From the NCBI GenBank assembly GCA_913061385.1, contig CAJXTM010000031.1, forward strand, positions 1-12,123: a DNA stretch of 12,123 nucleotides, read 5' to 3'. A program made the position numbers and the translations under genes. Shown here one piece after another: positions 1-7,187 of this stretch. How positions within the stretch are numbered: the first letter of the stretch is position 1; the number at the start of each line of letters is the position of its first letter. The notes under the pieces were generated by a model that had not been told where the DNA came from, did not search any database, and saw only the letters and a program-made list of their open reading frames with translations. This DNA comes from an uncultured Rhodopirellula sp. Lineage in GTDB: Bacteria > Planctomycetota > Planctomycetia > Pirellulales > Pirellulaceae.

Positions 1-1
1 T

Positions 2-889
2 GCTGATTCCATAAAGTGGTTGATGGAATTGCGTACCTCAGAGAACCTCAAGATTGCTCTCGCCCCGTCCCACTTGCCACAGGACTCCGTCATTCTGAGT
101 GATTTAATCCGGTCCCTTGGTAATACGATGGCAATCTTTTATGCATGGCAGTACGGGATGGGCTGTATGGAGAAGCTTCCCAAATCACGCGAATTACTGC
201 AGATGCCGGGTCGGGGTCGGCTTAATTTTGTGCCCCTACTTGCCGCCTTGAAAGAGATCAAATTCAGTGGCTGGACGGAAATCTTCATGCATCCTGTTCC
301 ACGGGGACTCCCGATTCTCGATAGCACAGCGGCCGTGACCGCAGAAATCAATCGATCACGCTCGTACCTTTCCGCATGCCTAAAAAGCATTGAAGACCAA
401 TCCGACTCACGCGACTCCGCATCCGCAGGACCCCTCGGGGGCAAACCAAATATGACTGACGATAAGAAACAGACCCAGAAAATCATTTTTGACGATTACA
501 ACAAGCTGAATCAACGTGAAGCCTATGTGATTCTGAACCAGGGAACGGAACCAGCCGGCCCCGGGGGCTACACGATGACCAAGGACCCTGGAACTTACAT
601 TTGCCGCCAATGCAATGCTCAGCTCTATAAGGCGGAGAGCAAATTTGAAAGTCATTGTGGATGGCCGAGTTTTGATGATGAGATCGAGGGTGCCGTGACC
701 CGTCGTGTCGATGTTGACGGCTATCGGGTCGAAATCGTCTGCAGCAATTGCAAGGGACATTTGGGACATGTGTTCGAGGGAGAACGGATGACGGCCAAAA
801 ACACCCGGCACTGCGTCAACTCAATCTCGATGAAATTCATCAAAAAGGGTTTAGAGCTGCCCGCGAAAATCGTCAAGAAAAAAGACTGA
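2..889 (+). CDS. 5'-truncated sugar isomerase/epimerase-like domain fused in frame to methionine-R-sulfoxide reductase MsrB
   Basis: The frame is open from base 2 to the TGA at 887-889 (295 residues visible), so the true start lies outside the window. Residues about 1-125 resemble the C-terminal part of the xylose-isomerase-like TIM-barrel sugar phosphate isomerase/epimerase family: an ALAPSHLP segment, then a PGRG...NFVPLLAALKEI...GWTEIFMHPVPRG block typical of the last barrel strands. Residues about 126-150 form a Ser/Asp-rich linker. Residues 151-295 are a complete MsrB, which reduces methionine-R-sulfoxide in proteins, normally with thioredoxin as reductant. No stop codon separates the halves. 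Either this is a genuine two-domain protein, or two abutting genes share a frame with MsrB also started at the internal ATG 452, or a stop has been lost. The barrel substrate cannot be assigned. The MsrB identity is secure; the fusion is seen in the sequence but unproven as a single protein. Confidence 0.8.
   Translation, partial: ADSIKWLMELRTSENLKIALAPSHLPQDSVILSDLIRSLGNTMAIFYAWQYGMGCMEKLPKSRELLQMPGRGRLNFVPLLAALKEIKFSGWTEIFMHPVPRGLPILDSTAAVTAEINRSRSYLSACLKSIEDQSDSRDSASAGPLGGKPNMTDDKKQTQKIIFDDYNKLNQREAYVILNQGTEPAGPGGYTMTKDPGTYICRQCNAQLYKAESKFESHCGWPSFDDEIEGAVTRRVDVDGYRVEIVCSNCKGHLGHVFEGERMTAKNTRHCVNSISMKFIKKGLELPAKIVKKKD
452..889 (+). other. msrB: MsrB domain with possible independent ATG start
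   Basis: Starting at ATG 452 this stretch alone gives a 145-residue protein, the usual size of a free-standing MsrB. Visible family marks, numbered from that ATG, are the zinc-binding pairs CRQC (Cys51, Cys54) and CSNC (Cys97, Cys100), GWPSF at 70-74 preceded by Cys69 where the resolving cysteine lies in many MsrBs, GHLGHVF at 102-108, and RHCVN with the catalytic Cys121. A run of five G at 437-441 lies ten bases before the ATG and could serve as a poor ribosome binding site, so separate translation is possible. It is listed apart from the fused frame because annotation pipelines may split here. Confidence 0.6.
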
Positions 890-994
890 TCGGATCTTCG
901 AATCGGTAAATCAGCCGCCTCATCCCGTAAATCTCGAACTATGATTGGATCATAACCTTGAAACTCTCACAGTCCCTGCCTTGAATGAGCCCCC

Positions 995-1579
995 GTGACC
1001 CGCATTCTGATAACTGCGTTTGAGCCCTACGATCGCTGGCCAGCCAACTCAAGTTGGCTGGCACTGACGGATCTGACGCGTTGGTACGACGGAGATGCGG
1101 AAATCATCACTCGACGGTATCCGGTCGACCTGAGCCGAATGAGCGAGAACCTTCGCAAGGATCTACAGGCAAACTTTGACTTTGCAATCCACCTCGGGCA
1201 GTCCCCCGGCACAACTCTGATCAAGCTGGAATCGGTCGGTTTGAATGTGCGAAGCAACGGCTCACCACTCATTGACAACGCTCCCGAAGCTTATCGTTCC
1301 AAGCTGCCTTTGGACCGTTGCCACCGTGCTCTAATCGCCGCAGGAATCCCAAGCCAAGTTTCTCATCACGCTGGAACCTATCTCTGCAATGCTGCCTTGT
1401 ACCTCAGTCAGCACTACTGCCAATCCTACGGATTGAGAACCCAGAGCCTCTTCTTGCATATCCCACTTGCTCCCGCCCAAGCAGCTGCTGACAAGGGCAC
1501 GCCGGCAAGCATGAGCACGCCGATGGCGAGCGCAGCAGTCGCCATGGTCATCCAACAACTACGAGCGGATACCACGTAG
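995..1579 (+). CDS. pcp: Pyroglutamyl-peptidase I (peptidase family C15)
   Basis: A cytosolic cysteine peptidase that removes N-terminal pyroglutamate from peptides. The 194-residue product starts with the family's strand pattern (RILITAFEPYDRWPANSSW, like the GFxPFxxxxxNPS of known Pcp). It keeps all three catalytic residues in context: Glu79 in TLIKLESVGLNV, Cys131 in AGTYLCNAALY and His155 in FLHIPLAP. It is slightly shorter than the roughly 215 residues usual for the family, mostly by compact loops and a short C-terminus. The GTG start at 995 is the first possible one, because an in-frame TGA lies at 986-988. No good Shine-Dalgarno is visible. It lies 105 bases downstream of the MsrB stop, so co-transcription is possible but not shown, and it is followed by a hairpin terminator shared with the convergent secretin gene. 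Confidence 0.87.
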   Translation: MTRILITAFEPYDRWPANSSWLALTDLTRWYDGDAEIITRRYPVDLSRMSENLRKDLQANFDFAIHLGQSPGTTLIKLESVGLNVRSNGSPLIDNAPEAYRSKLPLDRCHRALIAAGIPSQVSHHAGTYLCNAALYLSQHYCQSYGLRTQSLFLHIPLAPAQAAADKGTPASMSTPMASAAVAMVIQQLRADTT

Positions 1580-1604
1580 GAGAATCAAGAACACACCCAA
1601 TCAA

Positions 1605-1640
1605 ATAAAAAAACGCCAGCGATTTACTCGCTGGCGTTTC
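1605..1640. terminator. Bidirectional rho-independent terminator between pcp and the secretin gene
   Basis: A perfect 12-bp stem (1611-1622 with 1628-1639, core CGCCAGCGA/TCGCTGGCG) has a five-base loop. An A-rich run at 1605-1613 gives a U tract for the minus-strand secretin transcript, while TTTCGTTCATTT follows on the plus strand. It sits 32 bases after the pcp stop and 26 bases beyond the secretin stop, exactly where a shared terminator for convergent genes is expected. Confidence 0.85.
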
Positions 1641-1665
1641 GTTCATTTAACGGAAGTTCCGAAGC

Positions 1666-4600
1666 TTACTGCTGATCAGGATTGAAACCTGTCTGACGCA
1701 CTTCTTCCTCTTCCTGAATGATGATTCGCGGTGTCACCATAAGCATCAGGCTTTGAGCCTCACGACCAGTGGAAACGTTGCGGAACAGACGACTCAGGTA
1801 GGGAATTTTCCCAAGCACAGGAATACCACGCTCAGAGCGACCCTCACGCAGACGCTTGATACCACCAAGAAGGATCGTACCACCGTCAGGAACACTGACT
1901 GTTGTACTGACCGTCGTGAAAGCGAACTGTGGCAACTGGACCGTCGATCCTTCGATGACGTCCTGTGTTTCCTGTTCATCACTTTCGTTGATCGTACCGT
2001 CGTTGTTGGTATCAGCTTCCTGTCGGCTGCCACTTTGAGTGGTGCGACGCCCCTCATAAGTGAAGGTGTTGACCTTACCGATCTGGCTAAAGAAGGGAAC
2101 TAGTGTCAGCCGTACAAATCGCTTGTCATTACTGACAATACCTTGCACGTTGAGCTGTGTACCCTCATTGAGAACCACGATGACTGGTTGCTGTGCGACA
2201 GCAAAGTCACCGACGACCGGCGTAATACTCGTCACAAAAGGAACCTGAGTCTGGTCACTGATCGTCGCCAGTTGGCCATCAAAGAGGGTTACCTTTGGTG
2301 CCTGCATCACGTTGTTACGGTTATCTGCCTGAGCAGCCTGCAGGAAGAAGAACGCCTCAATGTCGCTCAAGATCGCAAAGCCGATCGTTGAAGCATTCAC
2401 AACAGTTTCGGCACCAAAGGGTGGTGACAATCCAAAACTCTGATTATTGAGCGTAATATCCAAGTCAGGTGTGGGCAAACCAGAAGCACCATCCCACCCA
2501 ATCACGACACTTGGGCCGCCAGTGTCATTGGGAAGCTGCGTGACGTTGTCATCAAACTGAACCTGAAAGTCGACGCCGATCTGCTCAGCGAAGGTATCAG
2601 ATAGTGTGATGAACCGAACCTCAATGGTGATTTGCAAGTTCTGTAGTCGTCGCAACGACTCAAGCAAGTCAGCAATCTGGTCATGAACATCACTGGTGGT
2701 GCTGATCACGAGACTGAGATTCTGAGGATAGGGAGACATCGAACTGGGACCACCCAGTGCCTCCCAGGTATCAGGAACAATCGTCGTTTGGATCAGATCC
2801 ATCAAACTTGCGAAGTCAGCAAACGATCCACCACCAGCAGCACCGCCACCCATGGAAGGATTATTCATTCCGAATCCGCCTTGGGAACCCATTGGGTTGT
2901 ACTGCCCAAGCACATTTGAATTCATTCCTCCAGCACCACGAGCCATCCCGTTTCCGAGATCAGTCATGGAAACCGGCATCACCTGCACATTTGCTTGAGG
3001 GTTGGTCATCTGATAGGCCGCTCGCAGAGCACCCGCCAAACCATCTTCATAGCTGGTGGTGAAATTTGGAATCGGCGTTACCAGATCGGTCACACGGTAA
3101 GTCCGTGGATAAACCTTTGAGCGTTTTGCTTCGAGACTGGTGATCGACAACACATCGTTCTCGATCACATATGTCAGTTCCAAGCTGTTGAGGATCAGAT
3201 TGAGAGCACTCTTCAGCTTGATGCTGCTCGGAAGCTGCAACGTGACGGGAGTATCTGTGGTCACACGAACGGTATTAAGCGCCCGCATGTCCAGTACCAT
3301 GGGTACCCCTGTCACAGCTGACAATTCATCAATGACTTCGCCGAGTGGACGATTCGCATATTTGATACTGACCTCTGTGATCAGCTTCTTCTGAATTTCC
3401 TGCTCTGCTGAACTCAACCGGCTCTCACCATTATTCGCATTCTGCAGACGTACTCGCGACAGGGCTTCCCAATCACGAGCATCTGGCATGGTCAATGGCA
3501 GTTCCGGATCAATCGCGACTGACGAGCGGTCGACATCAATCATGGTGTCAAGGAACGCAAGTTCCTTTCTATCCCGGACATCCTGATCGATCATCAAGCG
3601 TGTTCCCATCCGGCTGGTGTGGAACATGCTGACAGCAATCGGGTCGTCAGGTTTCAATTCCTGAACCTGCTTCGCGATGATTTCTGCTTCCTGGTAGCGT
3701 CGATCTTTGATCAGTTCGTTGAACGACCGAACCAAAGACGAAACTTCCTCGTCAATCACCAAATTCTTGGCTTGCTCTGTCGCCATCTCAGCACGGACCG
3801 CATCGTTCTGCAGCTCGAGATCAATTTTGGCTCGGTTCGCCTGGATGTACTGCTTCTGATCACGGATAGCTCGATCAACCATCATGGCCATCGAACGCTT
3901 GCCTTGATCACCGAGCTCGGAACCATCAACCCTTCGTCGCAATCTCTCCAACTCATCGAGAGCATCAAGAGGAGCGGTTTCCTTGATCTGCTCAGCTTTG
4001 GCCAACTCGGCCGTCACTTCACGGAACAAGCGTCGGGTACGATCTTGCTCTGCCAATTCAGCCCGCTGAATCGAATTCATCTCTTCGGGCGGTGTGCTCG
4101 TCTGAGAAGTAATGCGTTTGGGCTGTAGCAAAGTCAGCTTGTCTTTCAACTGATTGCGTTCGGCCAAAGTCAAATCTGACTCGTGGCTCCAAGCTTCGCG
4201 AAACTTAGTTCGTGCCGCAGCCGTGTCGCCACGCCCGAGAGCATCAAGCCCTTCAGCGAAGCTCTGCTGGGCATGATTGGGACCAGTCGCTTGCTGCCCG
4301 GCCAAAGGAGCAACTGCCTGAACCGGCTTTACTCCAGAGTTGATCGGGAGTGTCCCGCTCGCGGCAGGCTGGGTGTTGAATGGTGCCTGAGCAACATTTC
4401 CAAGCTCACCGGCTTCTGCCATGGCAAGTGCTGCCCGGACAGGACTGACGGTAGGCCCGGGTGTGGCGGCCTGATTTGCCAATGGTTCTGCTCCCGAAGT
4501 CAAGCGAACTCCGCTCCTTCGAGCTGCAGACTCCGCGTCGAGCAGTAACTGCCAGACACGGGGTTCGCCCGGAGCAAAGTCCTTCTCTGGAACATTAAGT

Positions 4601-5139
4601 GCCTCGGCTTGCCTTGCGATCGCTACCGCAGTCGGTATATCTCCGCGATCCAAAGAGGCCCTGCCGATGGCAACCAACCGCAATGCTTCCTGCTTGCGAG
4701 TGGCGACGTTGGCAGCAGCGGAAGGGGAACCCCCTAACGGCTGGGCGTTGGCAATCCTTGCAAGTGGTTGTGCTGGCGGCTTTGGCGGCAACGAGAGCAA
4801 TGCCCCATCAATGCCAATCGCAAGCAACTGGGCACGAAGCTTGCCAACTTCGTCTGCTATCTGAGGCAGATTACCCGACATCGCCGTGACCCGGCGGTAA
4901 GACTGAACTGCCGTATGGTAGTCCTTTTTAATGAGTGCCGTTCGCACACCTGCTAACAACTGCTGCGCCGACGCGAGGGTCGGTTGCGGCGTTGCCTGAG
5001 GTATGGCAGTGGGCGTAACAGATGGAGGCCCGCTATCGGTGGGCATCTGAATCTGAGCTGACACGTCTGCAGTTAGCATTAGCCAGGTTGCGGCTAAGCA
5101 TGCAAGACGGGGACCGTGTGCGGGTACGAGACGGATCAA
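1666..5139 (-). CDS. Outer-membrane secretin (GspD/PilQ superfamily) with TPR-rich N-terminus
   Basis: A 1,157-residue protein predicted to form the multimeric outer-membrane channel of a type II secretion or type IV pilus-like machine. In order: signal peptide (1-28, cut after VSA), Pro/Thr-rich stretch, TPR-like helical repeats near 57-87, 146-181, 289-319 and 467-501 with a charged helical or coiled region at 354-459, an STN/N0-like domain at about 584-669, a Gly/Met/Asn-rich linker at 728-773, an N1/N3-like segment (807-832), and the secretin domain (about 835-1141) with VPDGGTILLGG and the C-terminal signature GIPVLGKIPYLSRLFR (1105-1120). I chose TTG 5139 because AAGGAG lies seven bases upstream and the signal peptide begins there. 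The alternative TTG at 5172 adds 11 residues and has no ribosome binding site. Typical GspD/PilQ are about 650-750 residues, so the N-terminal 550 are extra. No partner secretion genes are in the window. Confidence 0.88.
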   Translation of the reverse strand: MIRLVPAHGPRLACLAATWLMLTADVSAQIQMPTDSGPPSVTPTAIPQATPQPTLASAQQLLAGVRTALIKKDYHTAVQSYRRVTAMSGNLPQIADEVGKLRAQLLAIGIDGALLSLPPKPPAQPLARIANAQPLGGSPSAAANVATRKQEALRLVAIGRASLDRGDIPTAVAIARQAEALNVPEKDFAPGEPRVWQLLLDAESAARRSGVRLTSGAEPLANQAATPGPTVSPVRAALAMAEAGELGNVAQAPFNTQPAASGTLPINSGVKPVQAVAPLAGQQATGPNHAQQSFAEGLDALGRGDTAAARTKFREAWSHESDLTLAERNQLKDKLTLLQPKRITSQTSTPPEEMNSIQRAELAEQDRTRRLFREVTAELAKAEQIKETAPLDALDELERLRRRVDGSELGDQGKRSMAMMVDRAIRDQKQYIQANRAKIDLELQNDAVRAEMATEQAKNLVIDEEVSSLVRSFNELIKDRRYQEAEIIAKQVQELKPDDPIAVSMFHTSRMGTRLMIDQDVRDRKELAFLDTMIDVDRSSVAIDPELPLTMPDARDWEALSRVRLQNANNGESRLSSAEQEIQKKLITEVSIKYANRPLGEVIDELSAVTGVPMVLDMRALNTVRVTTDTPVTLQLPSSIKLKSALNLILNSLELTYVIENDVLSITSLEAKRSKVYPRTYRVTDLVTPIPNFTTSYEDGLAGALRAAYQMTNPQANVQVMPVSMTDLGNGMARGAGGMNSNVLGQYNPMGSQGGFGMNNPSMGGGAAGGGSFADFASLMDLIQTTIVPDTWEALGGPSSMSPYPQNLSLVISTTSDVHDQIADLLESLRRLQNLQITIEVRFITLSDTFAEQIGVDFQVQFDDNVTQLPNDTGGPSVVIGWDGASGLPTPDLDITLNNQSFGLSPPFGAETVVNASTIGFAILSDIEAFFFLQAAQADNRNNVMQAPKVTLFDGQLATISDQTQVPFVTSITPVVGDFAVAQQPVIVVLNEGTQLNVQGIVSNDKRFVRLTLVPFFSQIGKVNTFTYEGRRTTQSGSRQEADTNNDGTINESDEQETQDVIEGSTVQLPQFAFTTVSTTVSVPDGGTILLGGIKRLREGRSERGIPVLGKIPYLSRLFRNVSTGREAQSLMLMVTPRIIIQEEEEVRQTGFNPDQQ

Positions 5140-5146
5140 CGCGACA

Positions 5147-5152
5147 CTCCTT
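5147..5152 (-). promoter_or_regulatory. Shine-Dalgarno that decides the secretin start
   Basis: On the minus strand AAGGAG is followed by seven bases and then TTG at 5139. This perfect spacing favours TTG 5139 over the first in-frame start at 5172, which lies immediately after an in-frame TAA (5173-5175) with no purine-rich site before it. Confidence 0.65.
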
Positions 5153-5391
5153 CTTCGCGGTGAGACTTTCAATTAGTCATTTCAGGATCACAGCTAGTCC
5201 ACCGCCCAAAACGTTTGAATCCAAATCAGATTCTCGCGTCCAGACAACTTCCTTCGCTGCAGTCCATCATTAGGCTGATCGGTTCAGCCGGTCATTCCTT
5301 GTCACACATCACAACCAATTTGCAACCAATCCTTGGTGCAACCCACAATATCAGTGCGGGATTCGGGTGTGATGGATCGAGGTTTGAAATG

Positions 5392-5421
5392 GGAATAGTG
5401 CTTTTTAAGCATGGCTGTCAA
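5392..5421 (-). promoter_or_regulatory. Possible sigma-70-like promoter for the secretin gene
   Basis: On the minus strand a perfect TTGACA (5421-5416) is followed after 18 bases by TATTCC (5397-5392), a weak match to TATAAT. It would give a leader of about 250 bases before the TTG start, which is long. Only the -35 box is a good match, so this is tentative. Confidence 0.28.
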
Positions 5422-5475
5422 TACGGATTGGGATTTCTTTTAAAACTTTTCTTTTCAAGACACAACTTTGAAAGC

Positions 5476-5506
5476 AAAAAAAATCGGCCGCCTTTCAGCG
5501 ACCGAT
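5476..5506 (-). terminator. Rho-independent terminator of the desaturase gene
   Basis: On the minus strand a nine-pair stem (5506-5498 with 5491-5483, including one G-T pair) closes a six-base loop (TGAAAG) and runs straight into eight T (5483-5476). It begins 46 bases after the desaturase stop, a textbook arrangement. Confidence 0.88.
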
Positions 5507-5551
5507 GTACTCTTGGATCAAACGGTGCTGCATTCGCAGCAGACTCGTATT

Positions 5552-6529
5552 CTAACCTGCAACTGCTTGCTCACGTTCTCTCTTTTCCGCAGCCGTGCGA
5601 TAGTCCACTACATCCCACATCAGACCCGTGGCCCGCATCAGACGAATCGCCTGCCAAGTGATGTCAAATTCCCACCATTTGTGTCCGTGCTTGGCCATAC
5701 GAGGATAAGCGTGGTGATTGTTGTGCCAGCCTTCACCGTAAGCAACGACGGCTACCAATGGATTGTTGCGGCTGTCATCCGTTGTTTCATAGTTTCGGTA
5801 CCCAAACATGTGGGAAGCACTGTTGACCAACCATGTTGCATGCAGCACCAGCACTAGGCGTACAAACATCCCCCAAACGAGCAACGACCACGCCATGGGA
5901 AGACCACCCGTCCAGTAACCCACTGCGAACAGGATCCCACCAACAGCAATGTGAGCAGGCAGGAACAGAAAATCCATCCAACGCATCCCGCGTTCCTTGT
6001 ACAAGTCTGGTGCCCAACGCTCGAGATATGCTTTTCGATCGCCATTGTGCGTGTGGTAGGCCAACCATGACATATGGCTCCACCAGCCGCCATCGTTCGG
6101 CGTGTGCGGATCACCTTCCTGATCACTGCACGCATGGTGCTTACGATGGTCAGCGACCCAATCCAAGGGTGAGCCTTCACCTGCAAGCATTCCAATGGTC
6201 GCGAACGTGTAACGCACCCAACCATAAGTTTTCATGCCGGTGTGAGTCAGTAAACGGTGAAAGCCGAGGCAAATCCCCAAGCTACCCGTGACCCAGTGCA
6301 GAACCAACATGACCGCCAAACCGGTCCAGGTGAAAGTGAATGCTGCAAAGGCGAATACGACGAGGTGGGCGAAACTAAGCCATCCGAGCGCCCAAAAGCT
6401 GAGGTTGCTGGTTCGTTTCCGATCCTCAGTGGTCGGCCCCACATCCTTCTTCTTTTTCGGTTCGCCAGCGGACTCAGAGGGTCGAGGCCCGCGGGCTGTG
6501 TTTTGTGGGGGTGCAACGACGGTCGACAT
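5552..6529 (-). CDS. Membrane fatty acid desaturase (acyl-CoA/acyl-lipid delta-9 type)
   Basis: A 325-residue integral membrane di-iron desaturase that inserts a cis double bond into fatty acyl chains, so it should set membrane fluidity. All three histidine boxes of the family are present: HRLLTH (91-96), HRKHH (128-132) and HNNHH (269-273), the last in GEGWHNNHHAYP as in stearoyl-CoA/DesC-like enzymes. Hydrophobic segments lie near 46-68, 70-90, 187-207 and 213-235, with the histidine boxes on the cytoplasmic face by family precedent. A charged, disordered N-terminus (about 20-40, Lys-rich) precedes the first segment. The ATG at 6529 is chosen because AGGAG (6540-6536) lies six bases upstream. 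The frame can be extended 25 codons further to an ATG at 6604, but that piece has no ribosome binding site and unlike composition. Substrate form (CoA, ACP or lipid) and regiospecificity cannot be read from the sequence. Confidence 0.9.
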   Translation of the reverse strand: MSTVVAPPQNTARGPRPSESAGEPKKKKDVGPTTEDRKRTSNLSFWALGWLSFAHLVVFAFAAFTFTWTGLAVMLVLHWVTGSLGICLGFHRLLTHTGMKTYGWVRYTFATIGMLAGEGSPLDWVADHRKHHACSDQEGDPHTPNDGGWWSHMSWLAYHTHNGDRKAYLERWAPDLYKERGMRWMDFLFLPAHIAVGGILFAVGYWTGGLPMAWSLLVWGMFVRLVLVLHATWLVNSASHMFGYRNYETTDDSRNNPLVAVVAYGEGWHNNHHAYPRMAKHGHKWWEFDITWQAIRLMRATGLMWDVVDYRTAAEKREREQAVAG

Positions 6530-6535
6530 ACGGTA

Positions 6536-6575
6536 CTCCTGGAAAAAAAACGACCACTCGACGTTCCTTAGTCGA
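6536..6575 (-). promoter_or_regulatory. Structured, U-rich leader of the desaturase gene
   Basis: Just upstream of AGGAG (6540-6536) the minus strand carries eight T (6550-6543). Immediately before them two competing stems can form. One is CGACTA/TGGTCG (6574-6569 with 6556-6551, one G-T pair), abutting the T run like an intrinsic terminator. The other is TCGAC/GTCGA (6575-6571 with 6562-6558). Both use bases 6571-6574, so they exclude each other. This could be an attenuator or only a U-rich ribosome standby site; it is inferred from base pairing alone. Confidence 0.35.
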
Positions 6576-6579
6576 ACAG

Positions 6580-6609
6580 CGTGTAGGAAGTGTATCGGAA
6601 CCAAGTCAA
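6580..6609 (-). promoter_or_regulatory. Possible promoter for the desaturase gene
   Basis: TTGACT (6609-6604) is followed after 18 bases by TACACG (6585-6580) on the minus strand. The -10 match is poor. If it is real, transcription would begin near 6573 and the leader stems described beside it could form only partly, so the two proposals compete. Confidence 0.2.
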
Positions 6610-6803
6610 AACTCTGTCACCGAAACAGCAACCCTGTGTAACAGAGCTGTAAAATTCCGCTCTCTTCGTTCAAACCGCAGCTTTCTGAGGGGACAACCGC
6701 GGCGTTTTGTAGCAGCATCGGGTCCCAAACCCTAGATCGAGCTGAAACCGGTGCATTGCTAGCCAAAGATGAAGGCTTTCACCTTCACATTTATTTCGGA
6801 AAC

Positions 6804-7133
6804 TCATCCCATGGACTGGGCTTTGGCCATCGCCTCTTCCGCCTTGGTAATGTACTGCTGATCCTCTGTACCTGCCCACGCACGTTGATAAGTCACACTC
6901 AGCGCAGTGAAATTGAAGGAATCAGTGGGCTCCAACTCACATGCTTTTTCAGCATGTTGAATCGCAAGGTCGTGTTGCCCCGTTTTGGTGTACACACGAG
7001 CCAAAGCAAGGTGTGCCAGAACAAAGGAAACATCTTCCTCAACAATGCCGGTCAACCCAGCGATCGCTTCGTCGAAGTTCTCAGCATCGATCTCTTTTTC
7101 TACATCATTATATCGGGCGTACAAGTCGCTCAT
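6804..7133 (-). CDS. Small TPR (tetratricopeptide repeat) protein
   Basis: A 109-residue soluble protein built almost wholly of helical repeats. The clearest TPR unit is residues 37-70, with the A-L-A/Y-G-A-P pattern in HLALARVYTKTGQHDLAI followed by AEKACELEP. Helical pairs at about 3-34 and 73-107 would flank it, giving about three repeats. There is no signal peptide, membrane segment or catalytic motif, so a protein-binding scaffold role is the most that can be said. The ATG at 7133 has a weak purine-rich GAGAG about eight bases upstream. It lies downstream of ppdK on the same strand, but a hairpin terminator stands between them, so it is probably its own unit. The conserved first half suggests a real gene rather than a chance frame. 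Confidence 0.8.
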   Translation of the reverse strand: MSDLYARYNDVEKEIDAENFDEAIAGLTGIVEEDVSFVLAHLALARVYTKTGQHDLAIQHAEKACELEPTDSFNFTALSVTYQRAWAGTEDQQYITKAEEAMAKAQSMG

Positions 7134-7158
7134 GGATCACTCTCATTCAGGATTTGGA

Positions 7159-7187
7159 AAAGCCCCATCCAAACTGGCTGGGGCTTT
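7159..7187 (-). terminator. Hairpin terminator downstream of ppdK
   Basis: A nine-pair stem (7159-7167 with 7179-7187, AAAGCCCCA/TGGGGCTTT) has an 11-base loop. On the minus strand it ends in four T then CC, a short U tract. It lies about 110 bases after the ppdK stop and 26 bases before the TPR start, so it should separate the two transcripts, perhaps incompletely. Confidence 0.65.

Larger units (their letters stand above)
5140..5551. other. Intergenic region between the desaturase 3' end and the secretin 5' end
   Basis: This stretch of about 410 bases has no convincing gene. It holds the desaturase terminator (5476-5506), a possible minus-strand promoter (5392-5421) and the secretin ribosome binding site. 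The open frames crossing it on the plus strand run on into the desaturase antisense and show no recognisable domain. Confidence 0.6.

Noticed and set aside
139..811. Two minus-strand frames of 115 and 134 codons opposite the isomerase-MsrB gene
   Set aside because: They lie antisense to the MsrB motifs and carry no recognisable domain; shadow frames.
985..1023. Tiny ATG frame (12 codons) overlapping the start of pcp as a leader peptide
   Set aside because: It is in a different frame, has no ribosome binding site, no repeated regulatory codons and no attenuator hairpin.
1753..4956. Many open frames of 60-169 codons on the plus strand across the secretin gene
   Set aside because: They are antisense shadows of a gene with clear secretin motifs and show no domains, plausible starts or composition of their own.
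6770..6787. Hairpin TGAAGG/CCTTCA after the TPR gene as its terminator
   Set aside because: The stem has only six pairs and no T run follows on the minus strand; too weak to call.
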